Below, one piece after another: positions 5,649 to 6,391 of a stretch of 6,391 nt of DNA. Position 1 is the first letter of the stretch, and the number at the start of each line of letters is the position of its first letter. Source of the DNA: Candidatus Kerfeldbacteria bacterium. Lineage in GTDB: Bacteria; Patescibacteriota; Patescibacteriia; SBBC01; JACPUP01. The position numbers and the translations under genes are program-made. Below the pieces are notes generated by a model that ran no database searches, had not been told where the DNA came from, and saw only the letters and a program-made list of their open reading frames with translations. The DNA lies in the NCBI GenBank assembly GCA_016192205.1, contig JACPUP010000001.1, positions 1 through 6,391 on the forward strand, given 5' to 3'.

Positions 5649-6332
5649 CTAGGAAACGGCCAAGGAGATTCCTGGTCCAAACGTGGTCGCCAACGTCGCG
5701 GATACGAGGTACGTCCCCTTCGACGCTGACGGCTTAGCCTTTTTGATGGCCTCAAGCGCGGCCGAAAGATTCTCGGTCAAGTGGTCTTCCGTGAACGTCA
5801 CTCGGCCGACCATCACATGGACATTCCCGGTGTCATCGGAGCGAAACGCAACGCGGCCCTGCTTGAGCTCCGCCACCGTCTTGGCCGGATTCGGCGTAAC
5901 CGTCTGGTCTTTCGGGTTAGGCATCAAGCCCTTTGGGCCGAGGAGTTTGGCGATGGCGGCCAACGATTTCATGAGGTCGGGATGGGCGACGGCCACGTCA
6001 AAGTCTAGCTTTTCGTGCGATTGGATCTCCTTGACCAATTCCTCGCCGCCCACGATGTCAGCGCCAGCGGCTTTGACCGCGTCAGCAACATCGGGCTTCA
6101 CGAAGGCGGCCACGCGAACGGTCTTGCCGCTCCCATGGGGCAGCGCAATGGTGCCGCGGACGAGCTGGTCGGCTTTTTTTGGATCGATCCCTAGCTTCAC
6201 GTGCAGCTCAACGGCCTGGTGGTCCTTACCCGTTGCAATCTGTTTCGCCAACGCAATGGCTTCGCTGGCTGGGTAGCGCTTGCCAGCTTCAATCTTCTGC
6301 TTGGCTTCCTGGTAGCGACGGCTGCGGCTCAT
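5649..6332 (-). CDS. rplA: 50S ribosomal protein L1
   Basis: L1 binds 23S rRNA at the mobile stalk near the E site and helps release deacylated tRNA. In many bacteria it also represses its own operon. The 227-residue product is full length (family about 225-235). Visible landmarks are the N-terminal MSRSRRYQEAKQKI, VELHVKLGIDPKKADQLVRG at 41-60, LPHGSGKTVRVAAF at 64-77, GPKGLMPNPKDQTVTPN at 132-148 (the L1 hallmark), VAFRSDDTGNVHVMVGRV at 161-178, and the terminal GTYLVSATLATTFGPGISL at 206-224. The ATG overlaps the stop of the preceding frame as ATGA, with no clear Shine-Dalgarno site, which suggests translational coupling. The stop is TAG. rplJ and rplL do not follow; the HAD and dTMP genes do. 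Confidence 0.99.
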   Translation of the reverse strand: MSRSRRYQEAKQKIEAGKRYPASEAIALAKQIATGKDHQAVELHVKLGIDPKKADQLVRGTIALPHGSGKTVRVAAFVKPDVADAVKAAGADIVGGEELVKEIQSHEKLDFDVAVAHPDLMKSLAAIAKLLGPKGLMPNPKDQTVTPNPAKTVAELKQGRVAFRSDDTGNVHVMVGRVTFTEDHLTENLSAALEAIKKAKPSASKGTYLVSATLATTFGPGISLAVS

Positions 6333-6391
6333 ACGGTGGCGGTTGGTACATTCGGCGTTTCCCGGCCGTGAAGTTCGCGGCGGATGGTGAT
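6329..6391 (-). CDS. C-terminal end of the gene upstream of rplA, possibly ribosomal protein L11
   Basis: An open frame enters from the right edge and ends with TGA at 6331-6329, overlapping the rplA ATG by 4 nt (ATGA). The visible residues are ITIRRELHGRETPNV and then PTATV. In most bacteria rplK (L11) directly precedes rplA, and L11 usually ends near GTARSMG followed by a short hydrophobic tail, so ITIRRE could be that tail with an extension. Twenty residues are too few to prove this, so I leave the symbol empty. The coding call rests on the overlap, a GC-rich third position and gene-order precedent. Confidence 0.5.
   Translation of the reverse strand: MTIRRELHGRETPNVPTATV

Overview
The window is a compact bacterial gene cluster on the minus strand. 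Read in the direction of transcription (high to low coordinates) it holds: the tail of an unidentified upstream gene (possibly rplK), rplA (ribosomal protein L1), a HAD-fold protein of the deoxyribonucleotidase type, dcd (dCTP deaminase), dut (dUTPase), thyA (thymidylate synthase), folA (dihydrofolate reductase), tmk (dTMP kinase), gatB (Asp/Glu-tRNA amidotransferase subunit B) and the start of an unidentified gene running off the left edge. I see no transfer RNA, ribosomal RNA, CRISPR array, insertion sequence or phage gene. Every long plus-strand reading frame is a shadow of one of these genes.

The central block (about 1823-5005) forms one pathway: dCTP -> dUTP (Dcd) -> dUMP (Dut) -> dTMP (ThyA, producing dihydrofolate) -> dTDP (Tmk), with DHFR recycling the folate. 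The genes are almost end to end: 3 nt between dcd and dut, 1 nt between dut and thyA, 2 nt between thyA and folA, and a 17-bp overlap between folA and tmk. This points to one translationally coupled mRNA. A promoter-like site lies at the end of the HAD gene, ahead of dcd. A weak terminator-like stem lies after tmk. gatB then has its own extended -10 element so close to its ATG that the mRNA is probably leaderless.

Organism: bacterial, fairly GC-rich, using the standard code. TGA closes dut, dcd, tmk and the HAD gene at sensible family ends, so a UGA-reassigned lineage is excluded. Extreme compaction, few strong Shine-Dalgarno sites, a possible leaderless gene and a nucleotide-interconversion cluster beside ribosomal genes would fit a streamlined Patescibacteria/CPR-type genome. 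That placement is inference, not demonstrated.

Points most worth a second look: (1) the HAD protein has Gly where the catalytic nucleophile Asp should be; (2) tmk ends on a perfectly phased A-AAA-AAG slippery heptamer, and the -1 frame continues for 24 protein-like codons; (3) ThyA has Ala instead of the near-universal Pro before its catalytic Cys, with a longer loop there, and Thr for Ser in the phosphate-binding motif; (4) gatB and dcd share a TGATACAMT extended -10 element.
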